This document shows positions 22,459 to 35,342 of a stretch of 64,000 bases of DNA, in pieces. The notes beneath the pieces were generated by a model, which saw only the letters and a list, made by a program, of their open reading frames with translations, ran no database searches and was not told the DNA's origin. The DNA comes from Ehretia macrophylla. Taxonomy: Eukaryota; Streptophyta; Magnoliopsida; Boraginales; Ehretiaceae. The DNA lies in NCBI GenBank assembly GCA_037974665.1, contig CM075777.1, positions 13,601,001 to 13,665,000 of the forward strand. Reading direction: 5' to 3'. The translations under genes were made by a program, and so were the position numbers. Each line of letters starts with the position of its first letter. The stretch's first letter is position 1.

Positions 22459-25400
22459 TTAACAGTTCCATTGGGTTTTTAACTTTCCCAGGAAGAGTTT
22501 GAGCTTAGAATTGAAAAACCAGACTCTATCAAAAGGAGCAAAGGTCTTCCTATGGATGTGACGATCATGCACAAATTTCATGTGCTCCTTATAGAGTTTG
22601 GCATTCTTATATGCCTCGTATCTCTTCTCCTCCAACTCAGCTAGGTCTAACTTTCTCTTCTCACCGGCATTTTTCAAATCAAAGTTAAAGGACTTGATAG
22701 CCCAATAAGCACGGTGCTCTAACTCAACAAGCAGGTGGTAAGCCTTTCCATAAGCCAAATGATATGGGGACACACCAATAGGAGTCTTAAATGCGGTCCG
22801 ATAGGCCCGTAGAGCATCATCTAAGTGACATGACCAATCTCTGTGATCGGGCCTAACCGTCCTCTCGAGAATGGACTTTATCTCCCTATTAGAGACCTTT
22901 ACCTGACCACTAGTTTGTGGATGGTATGGTATGGTGATCTTATGGGTGACCGAGTATGTATGCAATAATGCTTCAAGTGTCCTATGGCGAAAATGCTGTC
23001 CGCCATCACTAAGCAACACACGTAGAACTCCAAACCTAGAAAAGATGTTATCTTTAATGAATTTGACCACTACTTTGTGGTCATTGGTTCGGGTTGCCAC
23101 AACTTCAACCCATTTCGACACATAATCTACGGCCACTAAGATGTACACACACCCAAAGGAAGAAGGAAAGGGACCCATGAAGTCAATACCCCACACGTCA
23201 AAAATCTCGCAAATCAAAATCGGGGACAAGGGCATCATGTCTCTCTTAGAAATGGATCATCATTGTTGACACTTAAAACATCTCTGACAAAAATCACGAG
23301 CATCTTTAAAGAGAGTGGGCCAGAAGAACCCATTCTAGAGGACCTTGGCAATTGTGTGGTTACCGCCGAAGTGGCCGCCATAGGCTCCCTCATGACAAAA
23401 GCTCAATATACTAAGATACTCATCTTCCGGCATACAACGCCGGATGAACTGGTTTGTACACACCTTATAGAGATAAGGATCCTCCCAAATGAAATGTTTG
23501 GCTTGTGCCATGAAGTGATCCTTTTTTCTCTTTCCCCAAACTAAAGGTAATTGCCTTGTGATGAGAAAGTTAACAATATTAGCATACCATGGGATGTGGT
23601 GTGAAACAGCGAATAGCTGCTCGTCAGGAAATGCATCATGAAATGGGAGCTTATCGCTAGGGAAATCATAGACAAGATGGGAAAAATGGTCAGCGATTGT
23701 GTTCTCACTACCCTTTTTGTCTCTAATCTTTAAGTCAAACTCCTGAAAGAGTAGCATTCATCGAATCAAATGGGGCTTGGCATCCCACTTGGCTAACAGA
23801 TATCGCAATGCTGCGTGATCGGTGAAAACCACAACCTTCGACCCAAGAATGTAAGAACGAAACTTGTCTAAAGCAAAGACTACGGCGAGCAACTCTTTCT
23901 CAGTAGTGGTGGAAATTTGCTGGGCATCATCTAAGGTCTTGCTCGCGTAATACATCACGAATGGAAGTTTATCCCTCTGCTGCCTTAAAATAACTCCCAC
24001 AGCGTAATCTGAAGCATCACACATAATCTTAAATGGAATACTATAGTCGGGAAGCTGAATGATGGGAGCGAAGGTCAGAAGGGATTTCAGCTTCTCAAAG
24101 GCTCTCGTGCACTCATCACTAAAAACAAAGGGAGCATCATGCACTAACAAATTAGACAAATGACGCACAATCTTGCTAAAGTATCTAACGAAACGTCAAT
24201 AGAAACCGGCGTGACCAAGAAAGGATCGAACATCTCGAACCGTTTTAGGTTCAGGCAGCTTTGTTATCAATTCAACCTTGGCTGGGTCGACATGAATGCC
24301 ATCGTGAGAAATCACATGACCTAACACAATCCCTCACTCAACCATAAAGTGACTCTTCTCCCAACTTAAAACAAGATTCATCTCAGCATATCGGGCTAGC
24401 ACAAAAGAAAGATATGTGAGACAATCATCAAAAGTGGAACCAAAGACCGAGAAGTCATCCATGAAAACCTCTAAATATTTCTCGATCATGTTAGAGAAAA
24501 TTTCCATCGTACACCTCTGGAATGTGGCTGGCGCATTGTATAGTCCGAATAGTATGCAGCGATAGGTGAATGTCCTATAGGGACAGGTAAAGGTGGTTTT
24601 TTGTTGATCCTCAAGGAACATAACGATCTGATTATAGCCTGAATACCCATCTAAAAAATAGTAGTAGCCTTGTTCGGCTACTCTATCTAGGATCTGGTCA
24701 AGGAAGGGCAGAGGGAAATGATCTTTCTTGGTCTTGGAATTGAGCTTGCGATAATCGATGCACACACGCCACCCTGTAGTAACGCGGGTAGGAATAAGTT
24801 CTCCTCTCTCGTTTAGGACCACTGTGATTCCAAATTTCTTTGGTACCACCTGTATCGGACTCACCCATGAGCTATTAGAAATCGGGTAGATAATACCCAC
24901 ATTGAGTAACTTAATCACCTTTTTATGGACGATTTCACCTATTTTCGGGTTTAGTCTCCTCTGAACTCTCGAGAAGGAGTAGCTCCCTCCTCAAGGTGAA
25001 TCCTATGCATGCATACAGAGGGATCAATCCCTTGCAAATGAGCAATTGTCCATCCTATTGCCTTCTTATGGGTACTCAAAACCTCTAAGAGTTTTTCCTT
25101 ATGCTCATTGGTCAAATCCGAGGCAATGATAACTGGAAGGGTCTCATTTGGACCTAAGTAGGCATACTTAAGGTGCTCGGGCAATGGTTTGAGCTCCAAT
25201 GCTGAGGGAGACTCAACCGTAAGAGGATCAAAAGCAAAAACAACGGGAAGAAGATCGGACTCGATAGTGATAAGGTCGTCAGCTATGCTAGCATTGACAG
25301 GGTTATCGCTGGTTAAAAGGGTCGTAGAAGCAACATATTCACTCACAAATGCTGACGAATCAAACATGTCAAGAATAGATTCAAACTCAGCGAGCTTATC

Positions 25401-25950
25401 CTCAACAGACAACATGGTAGAGGCATGCTCATCAATACAGGGGTCAATGAGGTCAACATGGAAACACTCATCCTCATCATCACGATAGACTCGATTAGCA
25501 GCGTCTTCCACTCCCAAGTTAGTCTTAAGATTACCAAAAGTCAACTCAATCATCCCTGTCCTACAATAGATCACAGCGTCAATTGTAGCTAAAAAGGGAC
25601 GACCTAAAAGGATATGAGTAGAGTGTCTAGTGTCGGCGCCCATTTGCATATCTAAAACTATGAAGTCAACAGGGAAAAAAAACTCTCCAACTTTGACCAT
25701 AACATCCTCAACTATCCCTCATAGGCGTCTCTCAGATCGATCTACAAGTTGAAGGATAACACCAGTAGGAGTCAACTCACCTAAACCTAAAAGATCATAA
25801 ACTGAATATGGGAGGAGACTGACACTGGATCCTAAATCAAGAAGAGCATGATCCACCTGATGGTCACTAATAATGCACAGAATAGTGAAGGCTCTTGGAT
25901 CGCTGAACTTAGGAGTGGTCCCTTTTGTCCAAACACTGCTGACTTTTTCA
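22459..25950 (-). pseudogene. pol: pol of element E: protease, RT, RNase H, integrase (broken)
   Basis: In minus-strand order: the protease region, with ALLDLGSSVSLLPYSVY (about 25860-25800) in place of the usual DTGA, as in Athila-type elements, then PVDFIVLDM and LLGRPFLATIDAVI (to about 25560). RT (about 24920-24330) shows WRVCIDYRKLN, the FPLPFLDQ block, and catalytic FMDD at 24465-24454. RNase H (about 24060-23760) shows [12 protein letters not shown] and [11 protein letters not shown]. Integrase has its zinc region at about 23420-23335 (HEGAYGGHFGGNHT) and its catalytic core at about 23190-22850 ([33 protein letters not shown]). No chromodomain follows. The region is broken in several places. 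Residue choices separate it clearly from the chromoviruses around it. Confidence 0.85.
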
Positions 25951-25999
25951 AAGAGCGTCACTTTCTTTGGAATATAGACGGATTGCTTCTTTCTTGCGC

Positions 26000-27952
26000 A
26001 AAGCTCTTTAAAAATTTTGGCATAAGCCGGGATTTGCTGGACGACATCGACCAATGGCATATTTATCTTTACCTCTCGAAGGTGGTCAATGACTCTGTGA
26101 TTTTTTGGCTCAAGGTTAGGCTTTGTCCTATTGAGGGCAGCAGAAAAGGGAACCCTATGTGGTATCTCTAAATCTGGCCCAATAATCCACTTTCCGTCCC
26201 TTTCGAGAAGAATGGTGCTATCACTAGTCTCGTCACCCTCTTTCTCAATCTCTCGCTCTAACTGGTCAGACTCTCCCTCGACTACATGTTTCTCCTCTCT
26301 TTCTCCGTTAGTCTCACCCACATGGTTATCAATTTTGCGCCCACTCCTAAGAGTGATAATGGCGTTTGCTTGCTCAAGCGTGGGAGCACCCTGTATAGTA
26401 CTACACTGCCCTCTAGGATTATTGACTGGCTGGGCAGGCAGTTTTCCTTCATCTTTCCTATTTAGTTGTTGGGCGATTTGTCCAAATTGAGTCTCTAACC
26501 TCATAATGGACTGAGCTTGCGAATTAAGGATTTGTAGTGTCTGTGCAAGATCTTGATTTGTTTGAGTAAGTGATTGCTCCTGAGTATCCACTTTTTGACC
26601 TTGCATTTGAAGGAGTTGAAGGATCTTGTCAATCTTGTCGTCAGTGGAAGACTGGGTTGGAGGATGAGTATTCTGAACGGGTTCAGATCGAAAAGGGTTC
26701 GATGCTGGAAGACGATAGAAACCGGGTGAATCTGAAGAGTTAGAGTGTTGGGCTCGCTGTGGTCTTTGATATTGACCTTGAGGAGCAAAAAAGTCTGCAT
26801 TGTTGTTTTGCCACCATGAGAATGTCGGATTATCTCCTCAACTGGGATTGTAAGTGTTCGAGTAAGGGTTATAGTTGCGAGGGTAACCCTGAGCGACATA
26901 AACCTGCTCTATGAAATCGGGGAACTGAGAGGAGCCAAAGAGCATTCCAAAGTAGAGTGTTCATTTGAGAGACAAAGAGCACAAGTCTTTAGCTGAGGGG
27001 TAGTAGGTGCAGGCTTTGAGCCTGAAGAAAGCAATAGGTCAAACTTTTTGTTCAAGGCAGCCACCTGGGGGCCCAAATCCTTACTCGAGCTAACCTCAAA
27101 TAATGCCCTCTTAGGCCTAGGTCTCTCTTTCCTATCCATATCGGAGTCTTGAAATGAATCCTTGGCAACACCCTCTAGACGGGCCCATGCCTCAGTCGGG
27201 GTCATGTTATAGAATCCTCCATAGCACATGGAGTTCACCATCGCCTTTTGTGCTGGGGTCAGGCCTCTATAGAAATATTGAAGGAGCTTGGGTTTATCAA
27301 ACCCGTGATGGGGGCACTAACGGAGAAACTTATTGAATCTATCCCAAGTCTCATGAAAAGACTCAAGATCAGACTGAGTAAATGTCATGATTTTCTTTTG
27401 AAGAGAAGTGGTCTGGTCCATAGAGAATAACCGAAGCAAAAACTCGGTAAACAATTGCTCCCAAGAAGTGATAAAATCTGTCTCAAGGTCATAAAGCCAT
27501 TGTTTAGCGGTATCCTTCAACGAGTATGGAAACAATCTCAGGCAAACATTCTCCTGAGTGACATGAGAAATGTTCATATACGAGCAAATCTTAAGAAAAT
27601 TGCGAATATGAGCATGTGGATTTTCATTAATCTTCCCGTAAAAGGTGGGTAAAATCGCTAAAGTTGCTGGCTTAATGTCAAATTGAACATTATGAAGATC
27701 AGGTGGCCAGATAGCGATATTAGGGTGGTATGAACTTGGAAGGAAATGTTGGCAAAGAGTCACGTCATCAGGAATGCGATCGGGATTGTTAGGAAAATGT
27801 CGGGCATTCGGTATGTTAGGAACATGATGAGGGTCCTGTTGGTTTGTCATACATCTAATGGAAACTCTAGTGACTCGAAACCGACGACAAATACGTTGGG
27901 GTTCAGGGTCAAATGGGAATAAAAGATGACCTAATGAATGGCGCCCAAGCAT
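26000..27952 (-). pseudogene. gag: gag of element E (broken)
   Basis: The N-terminal part (about 27850-27320) reads IWPPDLHNVQFDIKPATL and PTFYGKINENPHAHIRNFL, the retrotransposon-gag domain of Athila-like elements, with WLYDLETDFITSWEQLF. A single zinc knuckle CALCLSNEHSTLEC (CX2CX4HX4C) lies at about 26983-26942. A Gln-rich segment with QAQSIMRLETQFGQIAQQL (about 26540-26470) and a charged linker (GEREEKHVVEGE) lead into the protease. Several breaks interrupt it. The start near 27952 is uncertain; MTNQQDP at about 27850 is an alternative. Confidence 0.8.
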
Positions 27953-28277
27953 ACAATGAAGAAAATCCCAAGAATAACAAAAAGAAAAGCAGCCAGCTAC
28001 CTACCACAAACCTGAAAACTAAAATAAAAGAAAAACAGTAAACAACTATGAATTCAAAGTACTAAATTAACACAATAAAGTCTATTGAAAGCAAGAAACT
28101 AAGAAAATCAACTAATAAAGCAAGTAAATCTAAACTAACCAATTACAAGCATGTAAATCAAGAAAATAGAAATTAAAAAGTGAAATAGACAAAATTATGA
28201 AAATTAACTAATTAATAAAAACTAAAATCACGAAAATAAACTACTAAACATAAAAACACACAATGATTCACCGTGCC
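27953..28277 (-). other. Leader of element E
   Basis: A/T-rich sequence between primer site and gag. No coding potential or other signal is seen. Confidence 0.6.
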
Positions 28278-28295
28278 TCCCCGGAAACGGTGCCA
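28278..28295 (-). other. Primer binding site of element E (tRNA-Asp type)
   Basis: The minus strand reads TGGCACCGTTTCCGGGGA, close to the plant tRNA-Asp 3' end complement TGGCGCCGTTGCCGGGGA. It lies six bases from the LTR end at 28302. Confidence 0.8.
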
Positions 28296-30036
28296 AAAAC
28301 TTGATCATTTTCTGGTGTATAGAAAATTAAGTGCAAAACAAACCAAGTCAAACCCCGCAAGTGCATTGGTCGTGATAGAAAGTGGGCAAGTACGGGAATC
28401 GTATCCCCAACGAGGCTCCTAAGTCAGTCTAAAATGTGTTTGTGTGAAAAGTAATCTAAAAACGTGAGTAAAAGAAAAATTGATTGATTAGTGATGGATT
28501 GAATTAAAATTGAAATTGAAGTTAAACTAATTAACTAAAAGAGAATAAAGACTAAAGCTAATTAAATCTAATCAAAAATAAAAGTGCAAGAATCTGAGTG
28601 TGATAACCCGAACCCGGCATGCAGTTAATGGCATTTAACTTCATTTAACTAAGTGACATCTTAAATGTTGGCATTGAATTTGTGTTTATTTTTAGTTAAA
28701 CATTATTTGAAGCTTTATTTTCATATTTCTTTCTGAATTAACTAGAATAATGCTTGAGCTAATTATTTTAAACGAATAACAACTACTTTTCATATTGATG
28801 TCAATCGGTTTTATTTTTCTTGCGCTTAAATGCTCAGATTTCAATAAAATGAAAAGTAACTCCGAGCCGGAGTAAATTTTAAACTATGATGCTTTCCGAA
28901 AATGATATATTTCTTAGATTCTTTGAGATTTAATTGTTGTTCTTCTATTGACGCAAAGTGCATAGCATATCGAGAGAGATAGTTAGGAAATGAATTCTAG
29001 TCCTCAACAAATAGTGAAAACTAGTATTTAGATGACTTAAATTTTATATTTTAATTGTTGCTAGCTAGAATTAATATTTCCATAGTTGTTTTAGCTTAAA
29101 AATGCATGAAATAGGCTGGTTTGACCAAGTTTAAGTTAGTTGACCAAGCCTTGACCAAGTTGACCTTGTGTCATCTTTTAAAATAGCTTAAAATAGCACA
29201 AAAATAAAAAAAAGAGCTGAAAACAGAGAGAGAGCTGGCCGAAAATGAGGGAGAAGAAAAAAAAAAGATTTCAAGCCAAAATATTCGATTCTTCGTGAGA
29301 GCTTGCACGGGGTGGTTTCCGAGGCATCCTACGAGGTTTTCCTAGCGTCTAGGAGCATCTAAGGTGAGGGTTTCATCATTATTTGCTCATTTGAAAAATG
29401 TATGTCTAAACTTTAATTTTTAGAACTATTGCGTAGATTGTTGTTTTAATCGTTTTGTTGCTTAAAGAATGTTCCTTGTTGATTGTAGAACATGTATTTA
29501 TAGCTTTTTAGCATTTTCTGCGGTAGAAAATCGAAATTGCAATTTAAATTGTTTAATGAATAGTAATTAGTGAATAATAAACCCTTGAAACGATAAAGTT
29601 GCGCTGTCATGCCGTTTGTCGATGTGAAAAGGTGCTAGGTATGCTAGAATGCCTAAATGTGTGGTTTAATTGGAATGTGTAATGAAAAAACGGAGAAAAA
29701 CGGCTTAGTGAAAGTCGGGGTCGTTTAGGTTGAGTTTGGCATTTTCTCGTTTTGCGTGCTGGCATTGTTTCGGGAGGCCATGGAAACACTTTTGATGCGA
29801 TTATGGTGTTGGTTGGGTGTTTGGTTAGTATAGTTGTAGTTCAAACGAGCAAAGGGAGAAATCGGGGCTTTGCGCGAATTCTAGGGTACAGTAGGGTTTT
29901 GGGGTCTTTAGACGTGCCTTATGGTGACCTAGGAGGATTGATGAAGTCGGTTTCCAAAGCTCGTGGCTCGTTTGAAAGTAGTAGGGTTTGGTAAGTTGGG
30001 GTCATTTTTGTGATTTTGTGTGTTTTCATAGAATAT

Positions 30037-30136
30037 TGCTTATAGTATGTTTATATTGATTATAGAATGCTTATATTGCTTATACAATGCTTATGTTGCC
30101 TATAGAATACTTATAATGCCTGTAGAATACTTGTTG
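30037..30136 (+). repeat. 20-bp tandem repeat in solo LTR A (5 copies)
   Basis: Five diverged units of about TGCTTATAGAATGCTTATAT, the same array as at 264-343 and 7776-7875. Confidence 0.8.
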
Positions 30137-30713
30137 TTGCTTGATAATTTTAGTTGGTGTTATTCTTGTTCCTTGTTTGATTGCAAATGCTTGTTAATGC
30201 TTATTACGCTTGTTAGAGTTGATTATTGATTGAAATGTTTATCAATTGTTGAGAATGCTTGATATCGCTCGTTTATCGCCTTGTATCGAGTCTTGCATTT
30301 CATAATGTCTCGCACGTGAGTGATGGGCCTCTCTGGGTAGCCTCGGGTTGCCAGTGTTGGTTGCTCTAGCTCCGTAGCTATTCCCTCTTCTCGCTTGGGT
30401 TGCCTCCCAGGGAGTTTTGGGTCGTAGAATTGATGGATACTTCCGGGGTATTCCAAACTGGTGTTATAAGGTGGTTTGGGCCGGCGCGTCATCGTTAATG
30501 TCATCGGGATCGTGATCGGTACATTACTCGCTCGAGTGAACCATAGCCTTCAAAGTGTGGTATAGCTTTGATTGGTTGTGTTAATGATTTTCTTAATTGT
30601 TTATTGTATTGTTGTATATATTGAATGCCTTTTATTGATTGTATTGCTTAACTGTACCTATTTGCATTGCACGATCTTCTTTCTCTCCAACTCGATATCT
30701 GTCTCGCCCTCAC

Positions 30714-30797
30714 TGAGTATACGTGTTGTGTATACTCACTCCTCACCACCACATTTCAGGAAATGCCATGTTAGCTGGAAAGTTCGTGATTTCGTGA
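30714..30797 (+). other. LTR tail module, solo LTR A
   Basis: A perfect 9-bp inverted repeat TGAGTATAC/GTATACTCA with loop GTGTTGT (30714-30738), then TTTCAGG and a 13-codon frame (30759-30797, stop included). Confidence 0.5.
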
Positions 30798-32089
30798 AAG
30801 TCCGTGCTTGAAGAGTTGTCTTGCGTGCCTGTGTGACTTGAGTTGTCAAAGTTGTAAGGATGTATGCTTTTATGTATTATATGTATTTAATGTCAAAAGG
30901 ATTGTAATTTAAGTTTCATTAGATTGTTGAAGTAGTTTGATAAGTTAGATTGTGTATTTAGTTAATGTAGCTTAATTTCAATGTATGTTTATAATATCTA
31001 GAGGAAAAGAGCTAGAATGGCATGATAGTTTATTTTATGCAGTAGCTTAGTATGGTTTAATTTTCAAGTTTGAGTGTACTTGTCAAAAATGAAAAGAGAT
31101 AGGTTAGCTTTTAAATTGAAAATGTATGTATACTTGCTGAGTATAATTGTTGAGAACCGAGGCTCGGATGGCCTTGAGGAAGTTTTGTATGGTTGGACAC
31201 AGTGGTGGTCCATTTATATGCTATTACAGGTTTTACATTTCGCCTAGAAACAAGGGAGACTTCGTCCGTTTTCCCTGAAAATTTTTGCCCGGGTTTGGAT
31301 TTGGGTTGTGATTAGATCGATTGATAGAACTCCCGGTCTCTAGAGGGATCGGGGTGTTACACTGAGAATTGGATCAAAGGTGCAGTCGGGTTAGGTCTAG
31401 ATCTATGTATAAAATTTACGAATTATATGTAGATCCTAGATTTGGAAAGTCAACCTATGGTCAACCGAACTATAAGCCCGTCTAGATGTGGTCACCTAAC
31501 TAGCCAATTAATCTCACTTAAACTGAGGGACAATTCCGTCCTCTAAACACTCTCAAAGCCGGGTGTGGTCTTGCCCAAATGATTCTAAGTTCGTTAATTA
31601 TACTATATGGTCAAATTGTCGTACAACCTATAATTTATTTAATCACTAAGTTCATTTTCTAAGGGGTTGTAGTCATTCTTTGAAATCAAATCCGCTACAA
31701 GCAATTTTTAAAAAATGAAAACAAAGCATGTAAACAAATAAGCTCATATCGTAATGAACACTCAAATACATGCTAGCAACAAGCAAGTTTAAAGCATATA
31801 ATTGAAAGTCATAGAAAAAATAAAACAAATCTCAAAAATATAACAACACCCATAAGAAATCTCACATCTAAATAACCAAATCTAGCATCTAACATATACT
31901 AAATGGAAGCTTATACAAAAGATATTTCCCTAGCCACCAAATAGTTTAGCTCATACTCAACATAAAAGTAATGTCATGAAAAAAGTAAAAAGAAAAGCTC
32001 CCCTATATCTTCAATGCTTGCAATCCTAAAATATATGATCCAACGTGCCTCCAAACCTTAATCCAAAACCAAAAATGAAATGGGTAAGA

Positions 32090-32265
32090 TTATATGTGTG
32101 TGAAAGTGTAAAAATATGAGTGAAAAAAGTGTGTGTTAGTGTGTGAGTAGATGTGAGTATGTGAGAAAATAGTGTGTATTAGTGTGTGAAAAATGAGAGA
32201 GAATGTGTGTGTAAAAAGTGTGTAAAAGTGTGTGTGGGTGTTGTGGATATGAATGTGTAGTAAGA
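32090..32265. repeat. GT/GA-rich low-complexity stretch in element E LTR
   Basis: The plus strand is nearly free of C: GTGTGTGAAAGTGTA-like words repeat for about 175 bp. Long T runs follow at about 32590 and 32705. It is part of the E 5' LTR. Confidence 0.7.
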
Positions 32266-32946
32266 GAGTGAATGGGTGAATTGGAAAAGATTCAGAATAA
32301 AAATATGGAGTGTGTGAAAGTCAGGTGCTTTCGAATGTGAGGTGGCTGGTTTAGTTGGTTTGTGAGGTTGTGGTAAGTTGGATTGGTCAAGTGGTGCAAT
32401 TGGTATATATGCCGGTAGATGGTGAGGTGCCGTGTGGTGCTTATGGGATTGAGCTGATTCATAAAAAAAGAAAAGAAAGTGCAGGTGCTGTTAAATTGGT
32501 CAAAATGGTTCGCCGCTCCGAAGTTGTACGTGGTTGGTTCGCTACTTGAATTGGTGTTAATTCAATTGTGGCTCGGCTGATTCCAATTCTCTTTTTTTTT
32601 TTTTCTACTTCATGCTGCTGCTTTTTCTTTCATGTAGTCATTGACCAAGACAATCACCAAAGTTGACCAAGGCTTTAATGCCTTGGTCAAAACCTTTTCT
32701 TCTTTTTTTTTTAATTTCTTTTTTGAATCTTTTTTTTTCTTTATCTTTTATTCACTTCGAGTCCCACTCTTTACCATGAACTTCACATTTTCTACCATGA
32801 GCATCACCTAAATCACAAAAATTTTCATTTATTAACTATTTGAGGCATTATAAATAATAAAATCAATTATAAAAAAATGCTACAAATACCTAATAAATGC
32901 AATCAAAAAAGTTCAAAACACCCTTAAATAATATCAATTAAGCTCA

Positions 32947-35290
32947 TAAACTAATTCGTAGTAATCTTTATTGACGATATCTTAGTATTTTCTAAGACTA
33001 AATCGAAGCATGAGCAACATCTACGACTTGTCCTATAGAAACTTTAGGAGCATTAGTTGTTTGCGAAGTTCAGCAATTGTGAATTCTGGCTACAACGAAT
33101 ATCTTTTCTTGGTCATGTGATTACTCAAAATGATATTTCAGTAGATCCCACTAAGATTAAAGTGGTGATGTCTTGGAAAAGGCCGGATAATATTTTGGAC
33201 GTTCGCAGCTTCCTTGGGTTGGTGGGTTATTACCGCAGGTTTGTGATGGACTTTTCTAAGATTATAGGGTCACTTTCAAAGTTAACTCAGAAATGAACCA
33301 GCTTTATTTGGGATGAGAAGTGTAAGAGTGGGATTCAGGAGTTGAAAAAGAGATTGAGTACCCTTCCGGTACTTGCTTTGCGAGAGGGAACTGATAATAT
33401 CGTCATCTACAGCGATGCATCCAAAGAGGGCTTGGGTTGCGCACTTATGCAGAATGGTTGGGTTATCGTCTATGCTTCTAGGAAATTAAAACCGTATGAT
33501 GTAAATTATCCGACTCATGATCTTGAGTTGGCAGTAGTTGTATTCACACTGAAAAAGTGGTGACACTATCTGTGGGGCAGTAAGTTCGAGATTTTCACTG
33601 ATCACAAAAGTCTGAAGTACTTGTTCTCACAGAAGGAGTTGAATATGCATCAACGGAGGTGGATGGAACTTCTCGGAGATTATAATTGTTCTATCAATTA
33701 TCTGCCTGGAAAGGAAAATGTTGTAGCAGATGCTCTGAGCCACAAGGTAGGTATTGCTTGTTTGGCAGTTAAAAAATGGGAGGTGCTTGAGAAAGTTAGC
33801 TATTGGAGGCCGAAGTTGACTTAGGTTGGGGTGATGTGTTCACATCTCCGGATTCAACCTCTATTGCTATTTTAGATTAGGGAAGCCCAACAACTTGATG
33901 TGAAACTTTAGAAGATCAAGGAACAGATCACGGATGATCAGTCTAACTTCAAAGTACATGAGGATGGTATTCTTCAGTTTCGGAATAGGGTGTGCGTTCC
34001 TGATGAACTGGGTTTAAGGAGAGGTATTATGGAGGACACTCATAATTTTAAGTACACCATTCATCCCGGTGGAAACAAGATGTACTGGGACTTGAAACAA
34101 CATTACTGGTGGAACAACATGAAAAGATATGTTGCTCAATTTGGGTCCAGATGTTTGACTTGTTAGCGGGTAAAAGCAGAACATCAACGACCTGCAAGGT
34201 TACTTCAGCCGTTGGTAATACTAAAGTGAAAATGGGAACATGTTAAAATGGACTTCGTCTCTAGTTTGCCTATAACACTGAGGAGATGTGACGCGGTATG
34301 GGTTGTGGTGGACCATTTGACGAAAATAGCTCATTTTATTCCGATGAGGATGGGAGATGAAGTTGCAAAGTTGGCAGATCTTTATTTGGATTATATTGTT
34401 AAACTTCACGGAATTCCAGCTAGTATTGTCTCTAATCGACATCCTCGGTTTACTTCTTGACTTTGGGAGGAATTCCACGAAACTTTGGGTACTCAATTGA
34501 ACTTCAACACAACGTATCATCCTCAGACCGACGCCTAGTCAGAGAGAACTATTTAGATTATGGAGGATATGCTCAAGGCTTGTGTTTTGGACTTTGGGAA
34601 GAATTGGAAGAAACATCTACCGCTAGCCAAGTTTGCCTATAACAATAGTTATCAAGCGACTATTGGGATGGCACCTTATGAAGCCCTCTATGGCCATAAG
34701 TGCCGATTACCTTTGTATAGGGATGAGGTAGGGGAGATTAAGGCTATTGATCTGACTATAATGCTAGAGCTTATAAAGAAGATTGAGAATGTACAGTTGA
34801 TCATGCAGAGAATGCTAACAGTGCAGAGTAGATACAAGAGTTATGTTGAAAAACACCACAGGGATTTGAAGTTTATAGTCGGGGATCGAGTTTTCTTGAA
34901 ATTATCTCCTCGTAAGGGTTTTACTCATCATGGTAAGGGTGGTAAGCTGAGTCTGAGGTTTGTGGAGCCGTTCAAGATTACTGGCAGAGTTAGCAAGCTG
35001 GCGTATCGGTTAGCTTTACCGGAGAACTTCTCTAATGTTCATGATATTTTCCACGTGTCTACTTTGAGGAAGTATTTTCTGGATCCTTCTTGTATTCTAG
35101 AACCAGAGCCGTTACAGCTTCGTGAAAATTTGACTTATGATGAACGACCAATTCGCATTCTTGATCAGATGGAACGGAAGTTGAGGTCGAAGAAGATTGC
35201 GATGGTTAAAGTATTATGGAAACATCACGGGATTGAAGAAGCTACTTCGGAATGAAGAGATCAGATTCAGCAGCAATACCTATATTTATT
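32947..35290 (+). pseudogene. pol: pol of element D: RT C-terminus, RNase H, integrase, chromodomain (broken)
   Basis: The fragment begins in the RT catalytic block (IFIDDI at about 32960), with [15 protein letters not shown] (about 33075-33120) and [12 protein letters not shown]. RNase H (about 33390-33740) shows [18 protein letters not shown] and [12 protein letters not shown]. Integrase (about 34030-35050) shows [42 protein letters not shown] and the GPF/Y-type module with [14 protein letters not shown]. The chromodomain (about 35150-35290) has IAMVKVLWKHHGIEEAT. There are many breaks. It starts exactly at the end of the element E LTR and ends at its own polypurine tract and 3' LTR. Confidence 0.85.
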
Positions 35291-35325
35291 CCTAGCAGCA
35301 AATAAGAATTTCGAGTATGAAATTT

Positions 35326-35342
35326 CTCTAAAGGGAGGAGAA
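35326..35342 (+). other. Polypurine tract of element D
   Basis: AAAGGGAGGAGAAA directly precedes the LTR start at 35343. Confidence 0.75.

Larger units (their letters stand above)
28599..31361 (+). repeat. Solo LTR of family A (2763 bp)
   Basis: It starts TGTGATAACCCGAACCCGG and ends ATCGGGGTGTTACA, matching the 3' LTR of element A (6178-9112). The short frames at 29752-29994, 30223-30504 and 30572-30811 are LTR sequence, not genes. Confidence 0.95.
28594..31366 (+). mobile_element. Solo LTR insertion with CTGAG target duplication
   Basis: CTGAG occurs at 28594-28598 and again at 31362-31366, flanking a complete family-A LTR. The insertion is into the 5' LTR of element E. It proves E was already present when family A was active. 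Confidence 0.95.
21816..32946 (-). mobile_element. Element E: Athila-like Ty3/gypsy element, broken, 3' LTR missing
   Basis: On the minus strand: 5' LTR (32946 to 28302, with a solo LTR inside), tRNA-Asp-type primer site, gag, protease, RT, RNase H, integrase and a 3' untranslated region ending near 21816. There is no chromodomain, and the pol motifs ([18 protein letters not shown]) and the AGGTTTGGGGA tract are of the Athila/Diaspora type. No 3' LTR is present; the sequence passes into a truncated B2 LTR. The coding region carries several breaks. It lies inside element D. Confidence 0.8.
28302..32946 (-). repeat. 5' LTR of element E, split by a solo LTR
   Basis: The LTR runs from TGAGCTTAATTG (minus, 32946) to ...AATGATCA (28302), about 1.88 kb without the insert. 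The solo family-A LTR occupies 28599-31361. Element D RT sequence resumes right after 32946. The far boundary is inferred from that join and the TG/CA ends. Confidence 0.75.

Noticed and set aside
26131-26490. Plus-strand frames at 25189-25488, 25848-26171 and 26131-26490
   Set aside because: They are shadows opposite the gag and protease of the Athila-like element E, which shows family motifs on the minus strand.
31367-32946. Possible host gene between the solo LTR and element D (frame 32355-32549)
   Set aside because: The interval continues the 5' LTR of element E after the inserted solo LTR; the frame is short and low in complexity.
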